Part shown: positions 9,401 through 15,498 of the stretch, one piece after another
Numbering within the stretch: position 1 is the first letter of the stretch
Layout of the letters: every line of letters begins with the position of its first letter
IMG/VR virus record: IMGVR_UViG_3300007510_000020
Coordinates: 1-39,730 of that record
Source: a virus
Length of the DNA: 39,730 bases
Strand: one strand, 5' to 3'
Notes under the pieces: generated by a model
What the model saw: the letters and a program-made list of their open reading frames with translations, nothing else
Told to the model about the DNA's origin: nothing
The model's database searches: none
Made by a program: the position numbers and the translations under genes

Positions 9401-9926
9401 TGCCTTGTGTCGCGGCGGCGCATTGGATGGATTAGTTGATGAAAGGTTCACAGGGCGTAAGCACTTTTGGTCAGCCTGTATCGTAGACAGACCAAAGACA
9501 GAGAAGCGCCTCAAGGACAACATAGGGCTCTACAAACCAGAGGGAGATTTTTCTGAGGAAGAAATAATACAGTTTAAGACAGATCTAACTGGAGTCTTTC
9601 CAATGAATCTTGTAATCAATGAACAGACGATTGAAAAACTGAAAGAACGACACGTCCCACCAATTTCTGAATTTGACCCAGAGCTACATTTGTGTTGGTT
9701 TATACCGAGAAAAGTAATTCCCAAGAAGACAAAGAAAGGAGAAGATTATTGGATAGTAGAGGTAATAGATTCTAACAACGAACTAACTAAAATAAGGTGT
9801 TGGGGAATTCGTAAAGGTAAAGATCGGATACATTTAAATAAACCTTATATGTCACGATTGAAGTACGATCCCAAGTGGGGCTTCTCCACATACGCTGTTG
9901 GAAAAACATTCAGACTATTGGGATAA
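6495..9926 (+). CDS. dnaE: DNA polymerase III alpha subunit (DnaE-type replicase) with PHP domain
   Basis: A 1143-residue family C replicative polymerase. PHP domain (~10-290): LHAHS, LTDHGN, GCEAYF, RRRHLVLLAQ, ASACLGG and STADSHY, so all expected metal ligands appear present, suggesting a working PHP nuclease unlike the decayed E. coli one. A charged Lys/Glu insertion lies at ~100-140. The catalytic core has GPGRGSAVGSL (~430), the aspartates of YPDIDTDISD (~470), IKFDLLGLSTL (~632), FRPGPL (~730), IIYQEQ (~771) and FSKNHATAYSI (~848), then a helix-hairpin-helix IKGLGDAA (~929). The C-terminus is shorter than E. coli DnaE and lacks an obvious tau-binding extension. ATG 6495 (after AAGGGGAAG) is preferred over 6474. 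No intein. Confidence 0.95.
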   Translation: MKRTKSTIKFVGLHAHSVAGSIFDALGLPDEHMDSAYANGMDALALTDHGNANGLSYQVLHAKKMAAEGRVFKPIFGCEAYFIPSIADWREDYATAMADKKKAKALKKEAKGGTSEDEGSSKKKTDPLRRRRHLVLLAQNQKGLNNLFALISASHAKENFYRYPRMDYDMLEKHNEGIIAASACLGGIYAGSYWEHRDEGTEAVLEAMRESTRRMVDIFGDRWYPELQWHNIPEQHELNKFIIQIAEEFNLKLISTADSHYPTKAAWRDRELYKRLGWLGRGKPSFAEDDDFLPKTIEDTKCELYPKNGDQMWENYKRFSEINKTEYDDEVVRQSIEETYAIAHERIESFMPDTTVRLPDFVVPDGLTDTQAIVKIAVEGLKNKGLNNKPEYVERLKHELGVINDRGFSKYFLTMAAIIDVANKSMLVGPGRGSAVGSLTAYVLGITQVDPIAYDLPFERFLRSDAVDYPDIDTDISDSMLLKEKLVEMWGDDCVAPISNWNTLQVKSLVKDISKLHGVPFNEVNTVTSAMGREAMPEAKRLNNIVSGVHTPNWDELRMFSPSLKQFLMKYPEVEEQVGSLVGQRRSNSRHAGGLLVSENLNSNMPLINSGGVIQSPWSEGQNVRHLEPLGFIKFDLLGLSTLRMIEGCIEHILKRHHGTSEPTFAEIKKYYDDTLHPDVLDLTDQKVYEYVFRKGNFAGTFQFSNDGAQGFCKEVAPKTIAEISAVTSIFRPGPLAGRVNDQYIAAKDDPTDIKWYHPIFREITEETFGHIIYQEQISEITHRIGKDISRDDGNTIRKLLTKKGTGKEHLLVKFREQFIEGANDNGMTIGTAEEIWDLMAGFAKYGFSKNHATAYSIISYQCAWLWTHFPSEWAAAFLDKEPESRKEKAINIVKSSGFELAPLDINKSGRVWEISDDSKTLIQPLTSIKGLGDAAIVQVLENRPFTTAEELLFKEGVTYSKLNKKCLDALCRGGALDGLVDERFTGRKHFWSACIVDRPKTEKRLKDNIGLYKPEGDFSEEEIIQFKTDLTGVFPMNLVINEQTIEKLKERHVPPISEFDPELHLCWFIPRKVIPKKTKKGEDYWIVEVIDSNNELTKIRCWGIRKGKDRIHLNKPYMSRLKYDPKWGFSTYAVGKTFRLLG

Positions 9927-9929
9927 TAA

Positions 9930-10535
9930 ATGAACATATTAAAAAGAGATTGTCCTCTCTTAAAAGACAATGAGCTTCGTGAGGATCTACCGGTCGTCAT
10001 ACGAGTTAACAAATTCACAGAGCAGTCAGCAAAAGACTTCTCGAAACAAATGAGAATCGCTCAAAACACTGGCCAACCACTAGTTCCGATTATTATCGAT
10101 AGCTATGGTGGACAAGTTTACAGCTTAATGTCAATGATTTCAGATATCAAACACTCTAGGATACCAGTTGCAACAATAGTGCAAGGAAAAGCAATGTCTT
10201 GTGGCGCTATTCTGTTTAGCTTTGGGGCAGATGGTTATCGTTACATGGATCCAGATGCAACCTTAATGATTCACGATGTGTCATCTATGTCTTGGGGCAA
10301 AATAGAAGAAATAAAGGCATCAGCAGAAGAAACTGAGAGACTAAATCAAAAAATATATAACATGATGGCAGATAACTGCGGCAAACATAAAGACTATTTT
10401 TTGGACATTGTTCACGAGAGAGGCCATGCGGATTGGTTCCTAGAATTAGATGAAGCAAAGAAGCACAACTTAGCTACGCATGGACACATTCCGGAGCTAT
10501 CGATCACGGTGAAAGTTGAGTTTGACTTCAAGTAG
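9930..10535 (+). CDS. ClpP-like serine peptidase, catalytic Asp not conserved (ClpP1)
   Basis: A 201-residue ClpP/crotonase-fold protein three bases after the polymerase. The fold signature is clear: PIIIDSYGGQVYS (oxyanion region), Ser90 in GKAMSCGAILFSFG, and His115 in LMIHDVSS. The usual terminal EA..xGLxD is EAKKHNLATHG, so the catalytic Asp is replaced by Thr183 or its role is taken by His184. It may be a weak, altered or purely structural ClpP, possibly pairing with the complete paralogue at 18073 in mixed rings. No ClpX/ClpA ATPase is visible. Phage ClpP-like proteins also act as prohead maturation proteases, an alternative role. Confidence 0.85.
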   Translation: MNILKRDCPLLKDNELREDLPVVIRVNKFTEQSAKDFSKQMRIAQNTGQPLVPIIIDSYGGQVYSLMSMISDIKHSRIPVATIVQGKAMSCGAILFSFGADGYRYMDPDATLMIHDVSSMSWGKIEEIKASAEETERLNQKIYNMMADNCGKHKDYFLDIVHERGHADWFLELDEAKKHNLATHGHIPELSITVKVEFDFK

Positions 10536-10542
10536 TCGATTA

Positions 10543-10550
10543 ACTATTTA
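10543..10550 (+). promoter_or_regulatory. Putative late promoter motif ACTATTTA (J-domain gene)
   Basis: ACTATTTA in the 32-base gap before the J-domain gene, 25 bases ahead of its GTG start. The context TAACTATTTACAT closely matches the copy at 3186; GGGAGGG follows as ribosome site. Confidence 0.6.
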
Positions 10551-10567
10551 CATTGGGAGGGTGAGAT

Positions 10568-11233
10568 GTGTCTGTATCTAGCAAAATACGCTGGAAGCGT
10601 AACCTAAACAAATTGCGCTTCATTAACGAAGAAATAGAACTTATCAAGGAAGTGGTCGACGAATTCGGTCCAGAATTTCAAAAATACTACTTGGAGTATT
10701 GTGTTAAAAATAACATTGATATAAGTCCCCCAACAAAAGACGCCAAACTAGCCCCAGTGCCATCACCTTCCGAAGATCTTGAAACTGATCCACTTGAATA
10801 TGCGCTAGTGAGACATGATGGCAGAGACTTTGAAAAAGACAGCGATTTACAGATGACCCAAGATGAAATAGAGATGCACAATGAGTTTTCTAAGCTATAC
10901 AAGAAATTAGCCACCTTGTGTCATCCAGATACTTTGAATATTTACTTGACAAGTGAAGAGAGAGATGATAAAATAAGAATGTTCTTAGCAATCAACAAAG
11001 CACTGGACAAGCACCAATACTTCACACTATTGGAATATGCCGAGAAAAATAAGATACCTGTCCCCAAGAACCATGAGCAGCAAATTAGATGGATGAGCAG
11101 AGAGTTCAAGAAACTCTCGGAACAATCAGAGAATGAAAAAAGAACCTACAACTACCTTTTCTCAGAATGTGAGACAGAAGAACAAAAAGAAATATTAGTC
11201 AAACAGTTCGTAAAACAAATATTCAAAATTTAA
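10568..11233 (+). CDS. J-domain (DnaJ-like) protein
   Basis: A 221-residue protein with a GTG start behind GGGAGGGTGA. The centre (~105-155) has the layout of a J domain: FSKLYKKLATLCHPDTL, with the HPD tripeptide that stimulates DnaK ATPase, followed by a helix MFLAINKALDKH and LLEYA. The N-terminal 100 residues and the C-terminal ~60 residues are charged and helical with no recognised domain. A J protein would recruit host DnaK, perhaps to a phage assembly or replication complex. A late-type motif directly upstream suggests expression with virion genes. No phage DnaK is visible here. The call rests mainly on HPD and flanking helix patterns. Confidence 0.7.
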   Translation: MSVSSKIRWKRNLNKLRFINEEIELIKEVVDEFGPEFQKYYLEYCVKNNIDISPPTKDAKLAPVPSPSEDLETDPLEYALVRHDGRDFEKDSDLQMTQDEIEMHNEFSKLYKKLATLCHPDTLNIYLTSEERDDKIRMFLAINKALDKHQYFTLLEYAEKNKIPVPKNHEQQIRWMSREFKKLSEQSENEKRTYNYLFSECETEEQKEILVKQFVKQIFKI

Positions 11234-11243
11234 ACAAAAGCAC

Positions 11244-11272
11244 TTGACTTCACTCTCCATATATGTTATATT
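11244..11272 (+). promoter_or_regulatory. Sigma-70-type promoter (dUTPase cluster)
   Basis: TTGACT at 11244-11249, a 17-base spacer, and TATATT at 11267-11272, followed 19 bases later by AGGAGG and the TTG start of the next gene. This is the best consensus match in the neighbourhood and shares the TTGAC-17-TANANT form with five other sites in the window. Confidence 0.8.
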
Positions 11273-11303
11273 ATAAGAGTAAGCCAAAACTAGGAGGATT
11301 ACA

Positions 11304-11555
11304 TTGAGACACGACAAAGAGACCCTAAACCGATACATAAAAGAATACATCCGCTCACTTGCTGCTATTGAAGACGAAATGAGCGTCTATGTAGACCAAA
11401 AAAGAGACCTGCGGAACGAATTCAGCGACAACGGATGGCTAAACACCGACCAGCTACGCACAGCTGTTAAGGCATACAGGCTCTTCAAAGACAATTTCGA
11501 TATAGATGATTTGGTGGACGCTTATCGCCTACTGAGACCAACAGGTGATGAATGA
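11304..11555 (+). CDS. Small helical protein, first gene after a sigma-70 promoter
   Basis: An 83-residue protein with a TTG start, well placed behind AGGAGG (11292-11297). It looks all-helical: an N-terminal coiled-coil-like helix with Glu/Asp/Lys (ETLNRYIKEYIRSLAAIEDE), then DQKRDLRNEFSDNGWLNTD and a second helix. The pattern of helix, D-K-R, GxL and 'xLRxAVKAYR' is loosely like GapR/DUF2312 DNA-binding proteins, but too weak to name it. It overlaps the dUTPase gene by four bases. Confidence 0.7.
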   Translation: MRHDKETLNRYIKEYIRSLAAIEDEMSVYVDQKRDLRNEFSDNGWLNTDQLRTAVKAYRLFKDNFDIDDLVDAYRLLRPTGDE

Positions 11556-12010
11556 TATTAGAATATGCTAAGGTGCGAGAAGACGCATATGATCCCGATA
11601 GAGCAAACCCATCTGACGCTGGCCTAGATGTTTTCTATTCGCCAACTCTCCCGAATGAGTTTATCAATATTCCACCTGGCCATTGTGCCATTATCCCAAT
11701 AGGGTTGCGCTTTGGTATCCCACACGGCTATATGTTAGAAGTGAAGAACAGATCTAGTATTGCTGCCAAGCGAAACCTTTTGGTGGGGGCATGCGTTGTG
11801 GATAGCGGCTATGACGGAGAGGTGTTCATTAATCTCCACAACGTCGGTAAGGAGCAGCAAGTCATCTCTGGCGGCGATAAAATTGCTCAGATGGTCTTGA
11901 TACCGGTTGTACATTTTAGATCAAGAGAAAGCAACACAGGCGAACTTTATAGGGAACCTATGACTATCAGTGCTCGCGGCTCAGGCGCACTAGGGAGTAC
12001 CGATGGATGA
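11552..12010 (+). CDS. dut: dUTP diphosphatase (trimeric dUTPase)
   Basis: Hydrolyses dUTP to dUMP and pyrophosphate, keeping uracil out of DNA and feeding dTMP synthesis. All five motifs are visible in order: PSDAGLDVF (I), KNRSSIA (II), VVDSGYDGEVFINLHN with the catalytic Asp (III), GDKIAQMVLIPV (IV) and RGSGALGSTDG (V, the P-loop-like tail). Length 152 residues is normal for a trimeric enzyme. The start overlaps the preceding gene by ATGA, and the next gene starts inside its 3' end. It belongs to the nucleotide-metabolism run that also carries the ThyX-like, DUF3310 and IMPDH/GMPR genes. Confidence 0.96.
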   Translation: MILEYAKVREDAYDPDRANPSDAGLDVFYSPTLPNEFINIPPGHCAIIPIGLRFGIPHGYMLEVKNRSSIAAKRNLLVGACVVDSGYDGEVFINLHNVGKEQQVISGGDKIAQMVLIPVVHFRSRESNTGELYREPMTISARGSGALGSTDG

Positions 12011-12185
12011 AGTGATTCTTAAGTATGAATGTGATATTAAATTGTGGGAACTTGTTAAAGAATCTGAACTTGATTTTACATTTGAAACCCGGATGAATAA
12101 CGAGAGAGTAATAGAGTTTCTACAAGCAGAACTCGGAGATTTAGAAAACAAACTGCGAGATAAGTTTGATGGAGAAGGTTTATGA
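12003..12185 (+). CDS. Small acidic hypothetical protein
   Basis: A 60-residue protein overlapping the dUTPase 3' end by eight bases, with an ATG at 12003. It is rich in Glu/Asp and Leu and is probably helical (FLQAELGDLENKLRDKF). No family recognised. Retained because it is tightly coupled to dut, has codon use like its neighbours and no competing frame. Confidence 0.5.
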   Translation: MDEVILKYECDIKLWELVKESELDFTFETRMNNERVIEFLQAELGDLENKLRDKFDGEGL

Positions 12186-12269
12186 ATAAAGAAGTTTACA
12201 ACTGTTTTGAGTAAAAAAGATCCAAGACTCAGGTATGGACAAGTGGGTTCAGAAAATAAAGGAGAAACA

Positions 12270-12752
12270 ATGAATAAAGCAACACAACGAACGATGTTTA
12301 GTTCTGAGACAGGAGTATGGGCAACCCCGCAAGACTTCTATGACAAACTAAACTGGCGCTTCGGCCCATTTAACCTCGATCCCTGCTCCAGTGACGACAA
12401 TGCAAAGTGCGCTAGACACTTCACAGAAGAAGACGATGGCTTATCGCAAGATTGGGCAGGTCATACAGTATTTGTAAATCCGCCATATGGCAGGGGAATT
12501 TCCGATTGGATTAAAAAGGGCTTTCAAGAGTCACAAAAACCTAATACAAAAGTTGTAATGCTTTTGCCTGCAAGAACGGACACAAAGTACTTCCACGAAT
12601 ACGTCATGCAAGCAGATGAAGTCTTTTTTGTCAAAGGCAGGTTAAAGTTTGGCGACAGCTCTAACAGCGCACCCTTTCCATCAATGATCGTGGTATTTAC
12701 CAAGATCCCACCTTGGGGACCATCCCCATCATTTGGAGCAATAGAAAGATGA
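12270..12752 (+). CDS. Phage-type DNA N6-adenine methyltransferase
   Basis: A 160-residue protein of the phage Dam family (PF05869-like): WATPQDFYDKLNWRFG at the N-terminus, FNLDPCSSDDNA, then the catalytic VNPPYGRG (NPPY, motif IV) and VVMLLPARTDTKYFHE. It should transfer a methyl group from SAM to adenine in DNA, probably to guard the phage genome from host restriction. The ATG at 12270 is chosen because AAAGGAGAAAC precedes it; an in-frame TTG at 12207 lacks such a site. It sits in a cluster of small metabolic genes. Its target sequence cannot be told from the window. Confidence 0.88.
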   Translation: MNKATQRTMFSSETGVWATPQDFYDKLNWRFGPFNLDPCSSDDNAKCARHFTEEDDGLSQDWAGHTVFVNPPYGRGISDWIKKGFQESQKPNTKVVMLLPARTDTKYFHEYVMQADEVFFVKGRLKFGDSSNSAPFPSMIVVFTKIPPWGPSPSFGAIER

Positions 12753-12792
12753 AGGCTTGTTCTAAATACACAACAAACCAAGGAGAACCGAG

Positions 12793-13029
12793 ATGACTAG
12801 AGAAGAAAGAAGGGTGCGTAGAGCTGTGCTGTTAATGGGAGTAAAGCAAGGGCTTAGCTTCCGATTTGTCAACAATCTGCTCGCGGCAGTGGGATATGAC
12901 AAAGTACCAGAGAGTTCATGGACTCAGATGACAAGCACTTATCTGCCGGCAATCGAGAGCGGTGCTTTCACTCTCGAAGAGATGATTAGCAATGCGAAGA
13001 CTTGGACAGATATAAAGGATAAAAAATGA
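12793..13029 (+). CDS. Hypothetical protein, paralogue of the 13338 gene
   Basis: A 78-residue basic protein behind AAGGAG. It aligns by eye with the protein at 13338: both have an N-terminal helix starting R-x-x-x, then 'S-x-R-x-VN-x-LL-x-x-x-G-Y/F', a serine-tyrosine segment and 'Y-x-P-x-I'. The first half could be a helix-turn-helix-like fold (LSFRFVNNLLAAVGY), which would fit a small DNA-binding protein, but no family is recognised. Confidence 0.65.
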   Translation: MTREERRVRRAVLLMGVKQGLSFRFVNNLLAAVGYDKVPESSWTQMTSTYLPAIESGAFTLEEMISNAKTWTDIKDKK

Positions 13030-13052
13030 GCAGAGCCACTAAAGGAGAAGAA

Positions 13053-13310
13053 GTGACTAAATACAACGTAGAAGTCCGCCTTGAAGCCTACGGCTCCATG
13101 GCCGTAGAAGTAGAGGCCAAGACAGAAGAGGAGGCATCGGCCATTGCATTGGCTCGATTAGATGCCCAGCGAGAAGCAGGCAAATTCAAGTTTCCGACAG
13201 TCGATTGGGGAGACTTCGAAGAAGATCGCTGGTACAGCACGATGATCCCTGACTCTGGAGACTTCAGCGTATACGACACCGAAGTTTTCGAGAAGGAAGA
13301 TGTGTTATAG
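13053..13310 (+). CDS. Hypothetical protein with VEVEAxTEEEA repeat-like strand-helix unit
   Basis: The preferred start is the GTG at 13053, five bases after a perfect AAGGAG; an in-frame ATG at 13026, which overlaps the previous stop, would add nine residues and cannot be excluded. The 85-residue product is acidic: YNVEVRLEAYGSMAVEVEA (strands), TEEEASAIALARL (helix), ending in a Trp/Asp-rich tail. The strand-strand-helix pattern recurs in small phage proteins of unknown role. Two closely spaced in-frame starts may be a deliberate dual start. Confidence 0.65.
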   Translation: MTKYNVEVRLEAYGSMAVEVEAKTEEEASAIALARLDAQREAGKFKFPTVDWGDFEEDRWYSTMIPDSGDFSVYDTEVFEKEDVL

Positions 13311-13337
13311 TAAACAAATAGAAAAAGGAAAGAAGTA

Positions 13338-13586
13338 ATGCCCAGAGGTACACCAAAACAACCAGTCGAGAGACTAATCACAATAACCGCCATTCACCAT
13401 ATGAAGAGCACATTACGAGAAGTCAATGACCTTTTAAAACAAGCCGGCTTCGGCCCGATGAATATTTCATCATATGAACAAGAACGTCTTCAATATGGTC
13501 CGTCTATTTTTGAAGATATTCATAAGTATACCTTGCGAGAACATATTTATAGGCCACGCCGCCGAAGCAATTTAAAGGACAGTTAA
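13338..13586 (+). CDS. Hypothetical protein, paralogue of the 12793 gene
   Basis: An 82-residue basic protein behind AAAGGAAAGAAG. Shares with the 12793 product the layout V-x-R...S-x-R-x-VN-x-LL-x-x-x-G-F and a downstream Y-x-P-x-I segment, so the two probably arose by duplication with one unrelated gene now between them. The C-terminus YRPRRRSNLK is strongly basic, compatible with nucleic-acid contact. No known family recognised. Confidence 0.65.
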   Translation: MPRGTPKQPVERLITITAIHHMKSTLREVNDLLKQAGFGPMNISSYEQERLQYGPSIFEDIHKYTLREHIYRPRRRSNLKDS

Positions 13587-13588
13587 TA

Positions 13589-13852
13589 ATGAATAGAAAA
13601 CAACGCCGTCAAATGGAGAGAGAAGTAGGCAAAGAAAACGCCGAAGATTTGACCCAGAAAATTTTCCAATTCAATAAGCTACCAGACGCATGTTCAGCGT
13701 GTCTAGCGCCATTTGACAAGAAAAGCAAAGAGATGGCACAAACTTGGAACGTTGTCGTACAGGATGAGGACACAGTGCGCGTCTATTGCCCCGATTGCTG
13801 GAGCAAAGCACAAGCAATAATTGAAGATTTTGTCAAAGAGAGAAACGATTAA
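13589..13852 (+). CDS. Small zinc-ribbon protein
   Basis: An 87-residue protein. The N-terminus MNRKQRRQMEREVGKEN is basic and helical. Two CxxC knuckles, CSAC (~35-38) and CPDC (~67-70), flank a beta segment WNVVVQDEDTVRVY, the standard arrangement of a zinc ribbon. Such small proteins are frequent in phages of aquatic bacteria. Function unknown; nucleic-acid or protein binding is possible. Its stop overlaps the next start by one base. Confidence 0.75.
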   Translation: MNRKQRRQMEREVGKENAEDLTQKIFQFNKLPDACSACLAPFDKKSKEMAQTWNVVVQDEDTVRVYCPDCWSKAQAIIEDFVKERND

Positions 13853-14454
13853 TGGTTGAAATCAAAAACGTCGAAATATTCGGACTCGAACGCTCAATGC
13901 GCAAAGCCGCATACAGTATGAAGATGGGCGATCCAGACCTTACAGACGTAGGTAATGCCGAGGACATCAAACGATCATCCAAACTCGGAAAGGTTAAGAT
14001 AGGCAGCGGCCATGACACATTTCTCAAGGGCATTATCGTGCAGGGTGATATTTATGCCCCCCATTATTTCCTGCCCCAGTTACAACGCTACCACTGGTTC
14101 GAGATAGTGACATCGCAATCAAAAATGCACCGACTTGGTAGAGCGAACCTCGCCAATCAGTGCGACCCCCACACAGACCCTCGCATCATAGCCATCGTAG
14201 AAGAACTTCAGCAGCAGTTCCGAGATGATAAACACAGTTACGAGAATAGAATGAAACTCCTGGCATCCACTCCGCTAGGTTTCTCGATGTGGGCAGCATT
14301 CACAACAAACTATTTACAACTCAAGACAATGTATCACCAACGTCGCCGCCACAAACTAAAAGACGATTGGGGCAGTTTCTGTGACTGGTGTGAGTCATTG
14401 CCGATGTTTGAACAAATGATTTTGGGCAAGTCGCCCGATGGAGAGAGAATATGA
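13852..14454 (+). CDS. ThyX-like fold protein, flavin-site motif diverged
   Basis: A 200-residue protein. GSGHDTFLKGIIVQGDIYA then QLQRYHWFEIVTSQSKMHR resembles the segment of flavin-dependent thymidylate synthase that runs from GHxSxxEH to the RHR-x7-S signature. Here RHR reads RYH and the serine spacing differs by one, so either the substrate site is diverged or the resemblance is to the fold only. Known role of ThyX: methylation of dUMP to dTMP with folate and FAD. Its place near dUTPase and the DUF3310 gene fits pyrimidine metabolism. Naming it an active synthase would go beyond the evidence. It overlaps the following gene by ATGA. Confidence 0.55.
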   Translation: MVEIKNVEIFGLERSMRKAAYSMKMGDPDLTDVGNAEDIKRSSKLGKVKIGSGHDTFLKGIIVQGDIYAPHYFLPQLQRYHWFEIVTSQSKMHRLGRANLANQCDPHTDPRIIAIVEELQQQFRDDKHSYENRMKLLASTPLGFSMWAAFTTNYLQLKTMYHQRRRHKLKDDWGSFCDWCESLPMFEQMILGKSPDGERI

Positions 14455-14771
14455 AAAAAGATAACCAAATAGACGTATACAGCAACTTAGCCCCAACCAC
14501 AGAGGAAGTTGCCAAAGAGTTCATAGAGGCCACGATTTATACACAGTCACTACCGACTACTCCGAACAATAAGAACGTCGATCATCCCCCTCACTATAAT
14601 CAAGGCAACTACGAAGTTATAGACGTGATTGAGGACTGGGGGCTCGATTTCCATGCAGGTAATGTGGTAAAATATGTATCGCGTTATGCTCACAAAGGCG
14701 TTCCACTTCAAGATCTTGAAAAAGCTCAATGGTACCTGAATCGCCTTATTGATAATGTGAAGGCAAAATGA
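14451..14771 (+). CDS. DUF3310 family protein (T7 gp1.7-related domain)
   Basis: A 106-residue protein. The C-terminal ~65 residues match DUF3310: VDHPPHYNQGNYEVIDVIED, then WGLDFHAGNVVKYVSRY, HKG and DLEKAQWYLNRLI. This domain is widespread in phages; T7 gp1.7, which contains it, has been described as an unusual nucleotide kinase acting on dTMP and dGMP. The N-terminal 40 residues are low complexity. It overlaps both neighbours by four bases and sits in the nucleotide cluster, consistent with a dNTP-supply role (inference). Confidence 0.88.
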   Translation: MKKDNQIDVYSNLAPTTEEVAKEFIEATIYTQSLPTTPNNKNVDHPPHYNQGNYEVIDVIEDWGLDFHAGNVVKYVSRYAHKGVPLQDLEKAQWYLNRLIDNVKAK

Positions 14772-15127
14772 CACCACGACTATCAAAACCAGCCTTACAA
14801 AAGATCCTCGCAGGACAAGTTAAGCAACAAACAACCTGCATTGTAAAGTTCTACTCCAATTCTTGCCCATATTGTAGAGAATTACAGCCAACATTCTCAG
14901 ACATTTCTGAACAAAACACAGATGCATCGTTTTTTGCATTCAACGTCGATGATTATCCGAGAATTGAGGACATTCTGAATTTCAATGGAGTACCTACGAT
15001 AGCAATGATCAAAGTAGGAACAAACAAGCCAAAGATAAGAATCATGTCGGACCCAAAAATCCCAGACAAGAAAACTTGGTACACCGCCAAGGACATACAA
15101 ACATTCATAAACAAGGAGAATACATAA
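14768..15127 (+). CDS. Thioredoxin-fold protein with CPYC active site
   Basis: A 119-residue protein. FYSNSCPYCRELQPTF carries a CPYC redox centre, the dipeptide typical of glutaredoxins, in a thioredoxin-like frame: CIVKFYS strand before it, FNVDDYPRIEDILNF after it and GVPTIAMI with the cis-proline. It probably reduces disulfides, with the class II ribonucleotide reductase (terminal CTNDSC) as a plausible client. Its stop TAA shares the A of the next ATG. Confidence 0.88.
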   Translation: MTPRLSKPALQKILAGQVKQQTTCIVKFYSNSCPYCRELQPTFSDISEQNTDASFFAFNVDDYPRIEDILNFNGVPTIAMIKVGTNKPKIRIMSDPKIPDKKTWYTAKDIQTFINKENT

Positions 15128-15498
15128 TGTCAAAAAAAGTTTTATTAGAGTCAGCTATCCATCGACTACGCAGCGAATTATTGGAAAATGTCGCCGCTAT
15201 GGATAATCTATTATCCCATCCTGTCAACAATGCTGTAGATGAGATCATTGAATGCGCTATGGATGCTGTCCAGGCCGAAGCGGCTATCCACACACTACAG
15301 CAATACTTTGGACATATAATAAGCCCGCCAGCCCCACAGCCAATTCCACAGCCACCACCAAAGCCCGCATCAAATAAGCCGCCATTGGTTGTGACACCTG
15401 AACGCTCACCAACATTGAGAAAAAGCTTAGAAAATGCCGAGAGAACAAAGAAAGGAAAAAAGAAAACTCCCAAGAGCAAAGAGAAAAGGGAAGAGTAA
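15127..15498 (+). CDS. Hypothetical protein with Pro-rich hinge and Lys-rich tail
   Basis: A 123-residue protein, ATG at 15127 behind AAGGAGAATAC. Residues 1-72 are helical (AIHRLRSELLENVAAMDNLL), 73-100 form a proline-rich linker of repeated PxP and QP units, and the end is a polybasic tail (KKGKKKTPKSKEK). The tail would suit nucleic-acid or membrane binding. No family recognised. It directly precedes the IMPDH/GMPR gene. Confidence 0.65.
   Translation: MSKKVLLESAIHRLRSELLENVAAMDNLLSHPVNNAVDEIIECAMDAVQAEAAIHTLQQYFGHIISPPAPQPIPQPPPKPASNKPPLVVTPERSPTLRKSLENAERTKKGKKKTPKSKEKREE

Noticed and set aside
12182-12214. 10-codon frame overlapping the 12003 gene's stop
   Set aside because: Too short and without separate support, despite an ATGA overlap.
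14309-14316. Tenth ACTATTTA copy as promoter
   Set aside because: Lies deep inside the ThyX-like gene, 142 bases before the next start; likely chance, though it is counted in the motif total.
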